Part shown: piece after piece, positions 8,354 to 16,461 of the stretch
Position numbering within the stretch: the stretch's first letter is position 1
How the letters are laid out: each line of letters opens with the position of its first letter
DNA from: Nonomuraea fuscirosea
Lineage (GTDB): Bacteria; Actinomycetota; Actinomycetes; Streptosporangiales; Streptosporangiaceae
DNA: 64,000 nt
Direction of reading: 5' to 3'
Assembly: GCF_003001935.1 (NCBI RefSeq)
Contig: NZ_PVNG01000024.1
Location: 124,001-188,000 of the forward strand
Notes under the pieces: model-generated
Told to the model about the DNA's origin: nothing
Seen by the model: the letters and a program-made list of their open reading frames with translations, nothing else
The model's database searches: none
Made by a program: the position numbers and the translations under genes

Positions 8354-10498
8354 GTGCGCTTGATGCAGGGGCGGTCCAGAGCGGGGAAGCTCGCGGCACG
8401 GCGGGGCACGGCCGTGGACGGACGTTACCGGCTGACCCGGCCCCTCGCCCGCGGACTCAGCGGCGAGGTCTGGCTCGCCCGGGATCTGGAGCTGGGCCGC
8501 GACGTCGCGCTCAAACGGGTGGCGGTGGAGGGGGCGGCCGGCCTCGACCGGCTGTGGGCCGAGGCGCGGGCGCTGGCCAGGTTCAGCCATCCGCACGTGG
8601 TCACCCTCCATCACGCCGTGCGCGCGGGCGGGCGGCGCGGGCTCGCGCTGTGGCTGGTGATGGAGCACGTGCCCGGCGGCAGCCTGGAGGGGCGGGGGCC
8701 GCTGCCTCCTGGGGTGGCGGCGCGGATCGGGGCCCAGATCGCGGGCGCGCTGGCGGCCCTGCACGCGGAGGGCATCGTCCACTGCGACATCAAACCGGGC
8801 AACGTGGTCGTCACCGGTGACGGCACGGCCAAGGTGGCCGACTTCGGGGCCGCGTACCGGGTGGGGGGCGCGGAGACGATCACCCCGAACAGCGCCGTCG
8901 GCTACACGCCCGACTACGCCGCGCCCGAGGTGGTGCGAGGGCGGCCGGAGCCGAAGTCGGACGTCTTCTCACTTGGCGCCACGGTGTACGCCCTGGCCAC
9001 CGGCCACCCACCCCGCCGCGGTGCCCTGCCGAGCGACACCACACCACCCGCCGACCCGCCCAACGGCGTGCCCGATGATCCGCCCAGCAGTCCCTCCGGC
9101 AACCCACCCGATGAGCAGACCGGCAGCCCCTCCAGCAACCCGCCTCATGATCCGCCCAGCAGTCCCTCGGGCAACCCGTCTGATCAGCCGTCCAGCAGGC
9201 CGCGCGACCCCGCCGGGGCACTCATCGCGGCGCGTCAGGCGGCCAGGGGCGCCGTCTTCATGGACGCCGACGCCGGGCCGCTGACCGGTGTCCTGGCCGA
9301 GATGCTCCGGCGCGACCCGGGCGACCGGCCCGACGCGGACGAGGCCCGACGGCGGCTGGAGGAACTGGCCGACCCGGCCGCTCCGCTCCCGGCCCTCGAC
9401 GCCGAACCGGCGCCGTCCCGGTCACCGGCCATCGGCTTCGCCCGAATCCCTCACCCGCACGCGACCGGCCGCGAACGAACCGGCCACGAGCGGATCGGCC
9501 GCGACCGGCACCGGCGAAGCGCGGCCGTGCTCGCGATGGTGATCGCCGGGATCACCGTAGCGGCATGGGCCTGGTGGTCCTGGACCCCGGGCCCTCCCCC
9601 GAGCCCCGCGGCCCGTACACAGGACACGCGGCAACCCCTGCACAGCGCGGGCGGGAAGGTCATCGGCGACCCCCGCACCGCCGACCCGTGCGCCCTGCTC
9701 GACCCCGCCTCCCTCGGCCGCTTCGGCGAGACCGAACTCGACTCCGACTACGGCAACTTCGACCGCTGCGACGTCCTCATCGAGCCCGGCGGCGACAGCG
9801 TCGTGGACGTCCGGGTGGACTTCAATCTCGATCCCCCGCCCGAACAGGCGGCCGCGACCGCGAAGACCGGCATCGTCGCGGTCGTGCAGGAGCCGGGCGG
9901 CAGCGACTCGTGCGAACGCTCGCTGGCGCTCTCCGGAGTCACCGACACCACCATCACCGTCACGGCGAAACGGGACGACAAGGGCAAGGCGCCGCTGTGC
10001 GCCATCGCCGACGTCGCCACGACGGACGCCGTCGAGGCGCTCAACCGGGGCCCGATGCCCCGCCGCTCCCCCGCCCTGCCCCCGGAATCCCTGGCCGGCC
10101 TGGACGCCTGCACGCTGCTGCACGCGCGGGACCTCGAGATCATCCCCGGCGTCGACGCCGCCGACCCCGACCACGGCTTCGGCGGCTGGGACTGCGACTG
10201 GGTAAGCACCACCAGCAACCTCGGGCTCGACCTGCGCTTCGACCGGGGCCCGAGGCCGGACGCGGCCGGCGGCACGGCCACCCGCCTCAACGGCCGGCCC
10301 GCCTTCGTCAAACCGGAGGACGAGGGCGACGAGACCTGCCTGGTGCTGATCGTCCACCGCACCTACGCCGACCCGCACGGGCGCACCGCCGCCGAGACGG
10401 TACGCCTGCTGGCGCACGGCTCCCGTCCGGTGCCCCGGCTCTGCGCGATGGCCACCGACCTGGCCAGAGCCGTCTCGACCCGGCTGCCGCGCACGTGA
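8354..10498 (+). CDS. Membrane Ser/Thr protein kinase with low-complexity insert
   Basis: 714 residues from GTG 8354. The kinase domain spans about 23-340: the phosphate loop is degenerate (LARGLSGEVWLARD), with ALKRV lysine, HCDIKPGNVVV catalytic loop, DFGAA metal site and APEVV. Between YALATGHPP and the last helices (RRDPGDRPDADEARRRLEEL) is an unusual insert of about 60 Pro/Ser/Asn/Asp residues, built from a 36-bp repeat. A transmembrane helix follows at about residues 390-410 (AAVLAMVIAGITVAAWAWW), then an extracellular domain of about 290 residues with paired cysteines (DPCALLDPASLG; DACTLLHARDLE), a duplicated sensor-like fold rather than PASTA. It probably senses an external cue; substrate may be the FHA protein next door. 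Confidence 0.86.
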   Translation: MRLMQGRSRAGKLAARRGTAVDGRYRLTRPLARGLSGEVWLARDLELGRDVALKRVAVEGAAGLDRLWAEARALARFSHPHVVTLHHAVRAGGRRGLALWLVMEHVPGGSLEGRGPLPPGVAARIGAQIAGALAALHAEGIVHCDIKPGNVVVTGDGTAKVADFGAAYRVGGAETITPNSAVGYTPDYAAPEVVRGRPEPKSDVFSLGATVYALATGHPPRRGALPSDTTPPADPPNGVPDDPPSSPSGNPPDEQTGSPSSNPPHDPPSSPSGNPSDQPSSRPRDPAGALIAARQAARGAVFMDADAGPLTGVLAEMLRRDPGDRPDADEARRRLEELADPAAPLPALDAEPAPSRSPAIGFARIPHPHATGRERTGHERIGRDRHRRSAAVLAMVIAGITVAAWAWWSWTPGPPPSPAARTQDTRQPLHSAGGKVIGDPRTADPCALLDPASLGRFGETELDSDYGNFDRCDVLIEPGGDSVVDVRVDFNLDPPPEQAAATAKTGIVAVVQEPGGSDSCERSLALSGVTDTTITVTAKRDDKGKAPLCAIADVATTDAVEALNRGPMPRRSPALPPESLAGLDACTLLHARDLEIIPGVDAADPDHGFGGWDCDWVSTTSNLGLDLRFDRGPRPDAAGGTATRLNGRPAFVKPEDEGDETCLVLIVHRTYADPHGRTAAETVRLLAHGSRPVPRLCAMATDLARAVSTRLPRT
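9075..9182 (+). repeat. 36-bp imperfect tandem repeat (three copies) inside the kinase domain
   Basis: Copies begin at 9075, 9111 and 9147; the first and third are the closest. They encode 12-residue blocks such as DDPPSSPSGNPP. Period is in frame. Confidence 0.85.
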
Positions 10499-10514
10499 GA
10501 CACCCACGGGCTCA

Positions 10515-10608
10515 GGAGGTGAAGGGTCCGGGAGATGTTCAGGGAAAGGGCCCGGACCCGCGAGCTCGGGAGGCGAGGGGTCGGGGAGACGTTCAGGGAA
10601 GGGTCCCG
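10515..10608. repeat. 54-bp-period direct repeat between kinase and FHA genes
   Basis: A roughly 40-base G-rich segment starting at 10515 recurs from 10569 with few differences (core gttcaggga). It fills most of the 158-bp gap between the genes. Confidence 0.75.
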
Positions 10609-10656
10609 GAGGCGTTCGGGCAGGCTTGAGGGAGCGACGAAGGAAGGCGGGCGAAC

Positions 10657-11421
10657 ATGAGCGCTCCTGACAGCCTGGCGCGCGGCGTCGCGCCGGCCCC
10701 GCCGGGCACCCTGCACGCGCGTACGGTGCACGGCGGTGTGGAGGTGCGGCCCAGGGCCGGTCTCACCGTCAGGTTCGGCCGGGGCGAGGAGCCCGACGTG
10801 GACGTCTGCGTCGGTGAGGACGACCTGTGGGTGAGCCGCAAGCACGGCGAGCTGACCTTCCGCGAGCGCCGGTGGTGGCTGCGCAACACCGGCCGGCAAC
10901 TGCTCCGGCTGCCCAAGGGGCGGCTGATGCACGCCACGACCGAGGCCGTGCCGCTGGCCGAGGGGTACACGCCGGTGTTCGTGCGCGGGTCGAGTTACCG
11001 CGAGCATCTGGTCGAGCTGTACGTCTCCGGCCACGACGAGGAGCGCTCCCCGCGCCGCCGGGCCGAGACGCTGCCGCCGAAGCGGTGGTCGCTCGACGAC
11101 GAAGAACGGCTGCTGCTGGTCGTGCTGGGCCAGCGTTACCTGCTGTACGAGGAGGGCCCGCGGCCCCTGTCGTACCGGCAGGCGGCCGAGCAGCTGGCCT
11201 ACCTGCGGCCCGGCGCCGACTGGCGGGAGCGCAGGATCGAGAACCGGATCGAGGCCGTACGCAAGCGGCTGCACGCGGGCGGCTTTCCCTACCCGCTGAC
11301 GCACGACAGGAGGGCCGGCGGGCCGTCGGACAACCTGCTGCACAACCTGCTGCGGGGGCTGGTGGACTCCACCACGCTGGTGCCGCCCGACCTGGACCTG
11401 CTGGAGGACGACGGCGGCTGA
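10657..11421 (+). CDS. FHA-domain protein with C-terminal DNA-binding-like region
   Basis: 254 residues. The N-terminal half contains a forkhead-associated phosphothreonine-binding domain: VRFGRGEEPDVDVCVGED, the signature SRKHGELTF (about residues 65-73) and WWLRNTG. The C-terminal half (about 145-225) is helical, with SYRQAAEQLAYL and WRERRIENRIEAVRKRLHAGG, which looks like a helix-turn-helix. A phosphothreonine reader next to a Ser/Thr kinase suggests a phospho-dependent regulator; this pairing is inference. The gene follows the kinase on the same strand after 158 bp of repeats. No membrane segment. Confidence 0.8.
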   Translation: MSAPDSLARGVAPAPPGTLHARTVHGGVEVRPRAGLTVRFGRGEEPDVDVCVGEDDLWVSRKHGELTFRERRWWLRNTGRQLLRLPKGRLMHATTEAVPLAEGYTPVFVRGSSYREHLVELYVSGHDEERSPRRRAETLPPKRWSLDDEERLLLVVLGQRYLLYEEGPRPLSYRQAAEQLAYLRPGADWRERRIENRIEAVRKRLHAGGFPYPLTHDRRAGGPSDNLLHNLLRGLVDSTTLVPPDLDLLEDDGG

Positions 11422-11460
11422 ACGGCCGCTGGAGAACCACGGCCGCAGAACGGTGGCGGA

Positions 11461-11510
11461 CGGACGATGGCCGGAGGGTGACCGGCGGACGATGGCCGGA
11501 AGGTGACCGC
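11461..11510. repeat. 25-bp tandem repeat, two copies
   Basis: 11461-11485 and 11486-11510 are nearly identical (cggacgatggccgga then ggtgacc). They lie between the convergent FHA and response-regulator genes. Confidence 0.85.
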
Positions 11511-11516
11511 CATGGG

Positions 11517-12203
11517 TCAGCGGGGCGGCTCGCGCAGGACGAAACCGGCGCCGCCGGCGGAGTGGAGCATGCGCGGGTGGCCGTCCGACTCCAGCTTGCG
11601 CCGCAGCCCGCCGACGAACGCGTCCACCGGGCTGCCCGTGACCTCGAAGTCGTAGCCCCAGACGCGTTCGAGCAGCAGTTTGCGGGACATCGCCAGGCCG
11701 GCGTTGCGCGCCAGCACCTCCAGCAGGACGAACTCGCGCCGCGTCACCCGCACCTCGCGGCCCTCCAGCGTGACCCGGCGGGCGGCGGGGTCGAGGGTCA
11801 GCGGGCCGACCTCGACGGTGACGGCGGGCGCGGGGGCGATGTGGCGCAGCAGCGCGCGCAGGCGCAGAACCAGCTCGTACAGGTCGAACGGTTTGATCAC
11901 GCAGTCGTCGGCGCCGGCGGCCAGCCCGGCTGCCCGCTCCTCGACCTCGTCCCGTTCGGCGAGGATCAGCACCGGCGCGTGCGTCCCGGCCTCGCGTAAT
12001 CGGGTGCACACCTCGATGCCCGACATGCCGGGCATGGAAACGTCCAGCAGGATCGCGTCAGGAGGAGCGGCTCTGACGCTGTCCAGGGCGAGCGGCCCCG
12101 AGTCGACGGTGTCGACGGCGAAGCCCTCCATGCGCAGGCCACGCCAGAGCGCGCGCTGCAGGGTCTGGTCGTCGTCCACGGCGAGAATCCGGTAGGCGGT
12201 CAT
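11517..12203 (-). CDS. OmpR/PhoB-family response regulator
   Basis: 228 residues. The receiver domain (1 to about 118) has the acidic pair DDD near residue 10, phosphoacceptor Asp in LLDVSMPGMSG and the Lys in VIKPFD. The C-terminal winged helix (about 128-225) matches OmpR/PhoB: VTRREFVLLEVLARNAG and DAFVGGLRRKLE, ending GAGFVLREP. The usual T after strand 4 appears as LILAERD, so the switch Thr/Ser is replaced by Ala. The cognate histidine kinase is not adjacent. ATG 12203. Resembles MprA/TrcR-like regulators more than KdpE, so I do not assign it to the orphan KdpD in this window. Confidence 0.88.
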   Translation of the reverse strand: MTAYRILAVDDDQTLQRALWRGLRMEGFAVDTVDSGPLALDSVRAAPPDAILLDVSMPGMSGIEVCTRLREAGTHAPVLILAERDEVEERAAGLAAGADDCVIKPFDLYELVLRLRALLRHIAPAPAVTVEVGPLTLDPAARRVTLEGREVRVTRREFVLLEVLARNAGLAMSRKLLLERVWGYDFEVTGSPVDAFVGGLRRKLESDGHPRMLHSAGGAGFVLREPPR

Positions 12204-12237
12204 GCGCGTGCTCCTCGTGGTGCTCGCGGCCCCGGAG

Positions 12238-12624
12238 TCAGCGGGCGTCGCGCCGCAACGGGTGGTCGGCCGGGACCTGCACCAGAACGATACGGTGACC
12301 GTCGGGATCGGCGATCCACAACTCGATCAATCCCCAGGGCTCGGTACGGGCCTCGCGCAGCACGGTGACGCCGGCCCGCCGCAGGCGTTCCTCCTCGCGG
12401 GCGACGTCGCGTACCTGCATCCACAGCGACACGCCGGGCCCGGCGCCGTCCGGCGAGCTGCCCGACAGCTCCAGCAGCCCCTGGCCCAGGAAGAAGACCA
12501 CGCCGGGGTGGTCCGGCGGGCCGAACTCGCGGTAGACGGCCAGGCCGAGCGTCTCGGCGTAGAACCGGCGGCTGCGGGCCGGGTCGCGGGGACGCAACAG
12601 CACACGACTGCTCAGCACCTCCAT
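12238..12624 (-). CDS. VOC-superfamily protein (glyoxalase/bleomycin-resistance fold)
   Basis: 128 residues with two beta-alpha-beta-beta-beta modules: SRRFYAETLGLAVYREFG at the start and ELWIADPDGHRIVLVQ at the end are typical of the vicinal oxygen chelate superfamily (lyases, dioxygenases or drug-binding proteins). Function within the superfamily cannot be fixed. Start ATG 12624 follows an aaggggt ribosome site; the longer open frame upstream is a Gly/Arg-rich shadow. It lies 34 bp upstream of the response regulator on the same strand and may be co-transcribed with it. Confidence 0.82.
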   Translation of the reverse strand: MEVLSSRVLLRPRDPARSRRFYAETLGLAVYREFGPPDHPGVVFFLGQGLLELSGSSPDGAGPGVSLWMQVRDVAREEERLRRAGVTVLREARTEPWGLIELWIADPDGHRIVLVQVPADHPLRRDAR

Positions 12625-12741
12625 GCCGGACCCCTTCCCCGCTCGCCCCGGCCCTTCCCCCTCGCCTGGACCCCTTCCCCGCGTCCGGCCGGCCGTCACC
12701 TCGCCCGACCGGCCGGACGCCACCTCAGCGACTCATCCCGC

Positions 12742-12783
12742 CGCCGTCGTCACAGCGCCGTCGTCACAGCGCCGCCGTCACAG
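12742..12783 (-). repeat. 14-bp tandem repeat, three copies, across the secDF stop codon
   Basis: cgccgtcgtcacag twice and cgccgccgtcacag once; the stop codon (12778-12780) is in the last copy, so stop-containing sequence has been multiplied into the 3' flank. Confidence 0.9.
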
Positions 12784-15021
12784 CACCGCCCCCGATCCCG
12801 TACGGACCTTGCGCTCGCGCGGGGCGGCCGGCTGCGGTGGCGGGCGGCGGTCGAAGCGGCCGAGCAGGATCGCCGCGGGCCCGGCCACGAAGGCCGAAGA
12901 GAGCGTGCCCGTCACGATCCCGGCCACCAGCGCCACGGCGAAGTCCCGCAGCGAGTCGCCGCCGAAGAACATGAGCGCGACCAGGATGAACAGCGCCCCG
13001 AGACCGGTGTTGACGGTGCGCGGCATGGTCTGCAGGATCGCGCCGTTCACGGCCGACGCGAACGGCTCACCGCGCCGGGCCGTCCACAGCTCCCTGACCC
13101 GGTCGAACACCACCACCTTGTCGTTGACCGAGTAGCCGACGACCGTCAGCATCGCGGCCAGGAACACGCCGTCGATCGGCTTGCCCAGCCAGGCGAACAG
13201 CCCGGCCACCACGATCACGTCCGCCACCAGCGCCAGCACGGCCGCCGCGCCGAACGTCCACCGGAAGCGCGCGGCCAGGTACACGAGTTGCATGGCCACC
13301 GCCACGCCGAGCGCGATCAGGGCGTTGCGCCGCAGTTCCTCGCCCAGGCTGGGGCCGATGAACTCCTCGCGGGTCTTGGTCACCTCGCCCGCCTGGGCCT
13401 CGAGGGCCTGTTCGATCCTGGCGGCCTCCTCGATGCCGAGGTTCGCGGCGCGTACGGAGACGCCGTCGTCGTTGACCTGCACCACCGCGGCGGGGAACCC
13501 GGCCCGCGACACCGCCTGCCCGGCGGCCTCGGCCGAGATCGGCCTGGACGTGGCGAACTCGACGAGCCGGCCGCCGGTGAACTCGACGCCGAAGTTCAGC
13601 CCGCGCGCGGCCAGCCCGGCGACGGCCACCGCCGCGACCGTGCCCGCGATCGCCAGCCACACCTTTCCCGCCCGCATGAGCTGCGGATTCCTGCGCGTCA
13701 GCCAGGTCCTGACGGCTCCGGGCGAGCCCAGTCCGGACAGGCGCGGCCCGATCCGGCCGATGACGGCGTGCGCGAGCACGCGGGTGATGAGCATGGCCGA
13801 GACGAGCGAGGCCAGCACACCGACCGCCAGCGTGACGCCGAAGCCCTTGACCGGTCCTGAGGCGAGCCAGAACAGCAGCCCGGCGGCGATCAGGGTGGTG
13901 ACGTTGGAGTCGGCGATGGCGCTCCAGGCGTTCCTGAACCCCCGGTCGAGTGCGCTGCGCAGCCCGCGGCGCGGCGACTGCTGGTACTCCTCCCTGGCCC
14001 GCTCGAAGACCAGCACGTTGGCGTCGATGGCCATGCCGATGGCCAGCACGAACCCGGCCAGCCCCGGCAGGGTGAACGTCGCCCCCATCGCGACCAGCGC
14101 CGCGTACGAGAGGGCGCCGTAGCAGAGCAGCGCGATCACCGACAGCAGCCCGGCCAGGCGGTAGACGGCCACGATGAACACGGCGGTGAGGATCAGCCCC
14201 GCGACCGCCGCCTCGGCGCTGGCCTTGATGGCCGCCTCACCGAGCGTCGGGCCGACCGTCCGCTGCTCGACCAGGTCGAGCGGGACCGGCAGGGCGCCGC
14301 CCTTGATGAGCACGGCCAGGTCGCGCGCCTCCTCGTGGGTGAACGAGCCGGTGATGTCGGCGCGCCCGCCCGGGATGCCGGCGCCGCAGGGCACGGACGG
14401 ATCCATCGGCGGCGAGGAGATGATCTCCTTGTCCAGCACGATGGCGACCCGGCGCTGCGGATCGCCCTGCGGATGGCAGGCCGCCTCGCCGGTCAGCTTC
14501 TGCCAGGCCGCGGCGTCGCGGAAGTCGAGGCTCACCCACCAGCCGGGGCCGCGCTGCGGGTCGCTGCTCTCGGCCGCGTCGCTCACCCCGTCGCCGGTGA
14601 TGGCGGCGGGTCCCAGCTTGAGCGGCTGGCCGTTCTCGTCGCGCACCGCCGTGCCGTCGCCCTGCTCGGCGGCGCCGAGCACCGGGTGGAACGCCAGTTG
14701 CGCGGTACGGCCGATGACCTCGGCCGCCTGTCTCGGATCGAGCACTCCTGGCAGCTCGACGATGATCCGCTTCTCTCCTGAGCGGACCAGGGTGGGATCG
14801 ACCACGCCGAGCGCGTCGGCGCGCTGGCGCAGCACGTTGATCGCGCGGTCGGTGGCGGCCGCGTCGGCCTCGACGGTGGGCGAGTCTTTCGTCTCGAAGA
14901 CGAGCTGGGTGCCGCCGCGCAGGTCGAGGCCCAGACGTGGCGCGGCGTTGAAGGTGACGACCAAGGAGATCGCGATGACGGCACACGCCGCCACCGCACG
15001 CCAGAACGGCGCACGGAACAT
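12778..15021 (-). CDS. secDF: Fused protein-export membrane protein SecDF
   Basis: 747 residues in one chain. The SecD half (1 to about 430) has the first helix, the periplasmic domain with GLDLRGGTQLVFE and RIIVELPGV, and a helix cluster with IGMAIDANVLVFERAREE; the SecF half (about 450-740) repeats the plan with GVEFTGGRLVEF and YSVNDKVVVFDRVRE. SecDF uses proton flow to pull secreted proteins through SecYEG. Most actinobacteria have separate secD and secF beside yajC; a fused copy without yajC here is probably a second, paralogous system. ATG 15021 is chosen because GGAGG lies five bases upstream, inside what an upstream GTG start (15033) would translate. Confidence 0.9.
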   Translation of the reverse strand: MFRAPFWRAVAACAVIAISLVVTFNAAPRLGLDLRGGTQLVFETKDSPTVEADAAATDRAINVLRQRADALGVVDPTLVRSGEKRIIVELPGVLDPRQAAEVIGRTAQLAFHPVLGAAEQGDGTAVRDENGQPLKLGPAAITGDGVSDAAESSDPQRGPGWWVSLDFRDAAAWQKLTGEAACHPQGDPQRRVAIVLDKEIISSPPMDPSVPCGAGIPGGRADITGSFTHEEARDLAVLIKGGALPVPLDLVEQRTVGPTLGEAAIKASAEAAVAGLILTAVFIVAVYRLAGLLSVIALLCYGALSYAALVAMGATFTLPGLAGFVLAIGMAIDANVLVFERAREEYQQSPRRGLRSALDRGFRNAWSAIADSNVTTLIAAGLLFWLASGPVKGFGVTLAVGVLASLVSAMLITRVLAHAVIGRIGPRLSGLGSPGAVRTWLTRRNPQLMRAGKVWLAIAGTVAAVAVAGLAARGLNFGVEFTGGRLVEFATSRPISAEAAGQAVSRAGFPAAVVQVNDDGVSVRAANLGIEEAARIEQALEAQAGEVTKTREEFIGPSLGEELRRNALIALGVAVAMQLVYLAARFRWTFGAAAVLALVADVIVVAGLFAWLGKPIDGVFLAAMLTVVGYSVNDKVVVFDRVRELWTARRGEPFASAVNGAILQTMPRTVNTGLGALFILVALMFFGGDSLRDFAVALVAGIVTGTLSSAFVAGPAAILLGRFDRRPPPQPAAPRERKVRTGSGAVL

Positions 15022-15064
15022 GAAAGCCTCCACAGGCTCGGACGTGCGAAAAGAAGGAGAATCC

Positions 15065-15406
15065 TCAGCGCACTGTGGAGGGAGGCGCCCGCGCGGCCGC
15101 CGCGAGCGGGCGGCGGACCACCGGGGCGCGATCGGCCGGGGAGGCGACGACGACGGCCCACGGGGCGTGGAACGCCGGGAGTCCGGCCGCGAGCGCGGCC
15201 GTGGTGCCGGTCGCGCTGCCGGGGCCCGCCCACGCTCTTACCGCCGGGGCCGGTGGCGGAAGCTGCCGTACCCCGGAGTGGTGCTGGTCGGGCCGCCACG
15301 CCTGGGCCTGCGCGACGGTGATCTGCTGAACGGCCTGCGCATGGGCGGCGGGCGGGAGGAACCAGGAGAGGAGGAGCAGGAATGCGGCCGACAGCCGAGT
15401 ACGCAT
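15065..15406 (-). CDS. Small exported protein upstream of secDF
   Basis: 113 residues. MRTRLSAAFLLLLSWFLPPA followed by AHAQA is a clear signal peptide with cleavage after AHA. The mature part is Ala/Pro-rich and has no recognised domain. The ATG has GGAGGAG two bases upstream and a second GGAGG further up. It lies 43 bp upstream of secDF on the same strand and probably heads that operon, so it might be a dedicated client or accessory; that is inference. Translation of the low-complexity C-terminal half is less certain. Confidence 0.6.
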   Translation of the reverse strand: MRTRLSAAFLLLLSWFLPPAAHAQAVQQITVAQAQAWRPDQHHSGVRQLPPPAPAVRAWAGPGSATGTTAALAAGLPAFHAPWAVVVASPADRAPVVRRPLAAAARAPPSTVR

Positions 15407-15557
15407 GGCTCCTCCCTCCTCCGACGATTCACCCTAGCCGCAGGCGTCCGAAAGCGGCGCATCCTCCCAAGAGAGACGAACAGCCGTCACCGCGACGCGT
15501 CGGGAGCGACCGTCACCCCGGCACGGCGGCGGCCCGGTGCCGGAGACCGGACGACCG

Positions 15558-16271
15558 TCACTCCGGCAGGTTCGGGGGTGTGGGCTGGGCACCGGAGGCC
15601 AGCCATCGGGCGCGCCGCTCGATCTCGCCGTCCCACCCGTCGGGCACCACCGTGAAGCGGCCGGCCCGGACCGCGGCCAGGGCATCGGCGGCGACGTCGG
15701 CCGGATCCTCGCCCTCCGGCGACATGCCGCTGCGGACGAGCGCGGGGCACAGCAGCGTCACCCCGATCGGCGTGCCGACCAGCGACAGCGCCGCCTGCTC
15801 GGCGAGCGCGACGACGGCGTGCTTGGAGGCCGCGTACGCGCCACCGGCGGGGAACGTCACCAGCCCCGCCAGCGAGGCCGTGATCAGGATGTGGCCGGGC
15901 CGTCCGCCGGCCAGCATCCTGGGCACGAACGCCCGCAGGCCGTTGCTCACACCACCGGCGTTGACCGCGAACACCCGCGCCCAGTCCTCGGCGCTCACCT
16001 CCCACGGGACGCCGAGGTCGCGGCCGACGATGCCCGCGTTCAGGCAGACGAGGTCGGGCTCGGGCACGGCGGCGGCGAGCGCCTCCATCGAGCCGGCGTC
16101 GGAGACGTCGGCGGCGACGGCGGTCCCGCCCAGCTCGCCGGCGGCCTCGGTGAGGGCCGCGGCGTCGAGGTCGGAGAGCACGACGCTCGCCCCCTCCGCG
16201 ATCAGGTGGGCGGCCAGGGCGCGGCCGATCCCACCGGCGGCCCCGGTGACGACGGCATTCGTGATCTTCAT
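15558..16271 (-). CDS. Short-chain dehydrogenase/reductase (SDR)
   Basis: 237 residues of the classical SDR fold. TGAAGGIGRALA near residue 9 is the nucleotide-binding glycine motif, SDLD about residue 34 ends strand 2 (Asp there favours NAD over NADP), LNAGIVG is the NAG motif, ITASLAG holds the catalytic Ser and GGAYAASKHAVVA the Tyr-x-x-x-Lys pair. The substrate is unknown. Start ATG 16271. The sequence before it carries a 13-bp repeat array that separates it from the next gene upstream. Confidence 0.9.
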   Translation of the reverse strand: MKITNAVVTGAAGGIGRALAAHLIAEGASVVLSDLDAAALTEAAGELGGTAVAADVSDAGSMEALAAAVPEPDLVCLNAGIVGRDLGVPWEVSAEDWARVFAVNAGGVSNGLRAFVPRMLAGGRPGHILITASLAGLVTFPAGGAYAASKHAVVALAEQAALSLVGTPIGVTLLCPALVRSGMSPEGEDPADVAADALAAVRAGRFTVVPDGWDGEIERRARWLASGAQPTPPNLPE

Positions 16272-16304
16272 GTCCTGCTTTCCGCGATGGCCTGATTGGT
16301 GATG

Positions 16305-16352
16305 GCGGTGTGCTGGTGCGGTGTGCTGGTGCGGTGTGCTGGTGCGGTGTGG
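16305..16352. repeat. 13-bp tandem repeat, 3.7 copies
   Basis: gcggtgtgctggt repeats perfectly at 16305, 16318 and 16331, plus a partial copy at 16344. It lies in the 5' leader of the SDR gene. Confidence 0.95.
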
Positions 16353-16461
16353 CTTGAGATGGTGAGGTGGCCCGTGACAGGGTCGCCGCTGCTGGTGGCG
16401 GTGAGCATGGCGACGCTACCTACAACCCCACCATCCCGTCGCCCGGTTTTCGCCGGTCGCG

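Noticed and set aside
11517-12203. OmpR-type regulator as the missing KdpE
   Set aside because: It is 44 kb away and its sequence is closer to MprA-like regulators, so the pairing is not supported.
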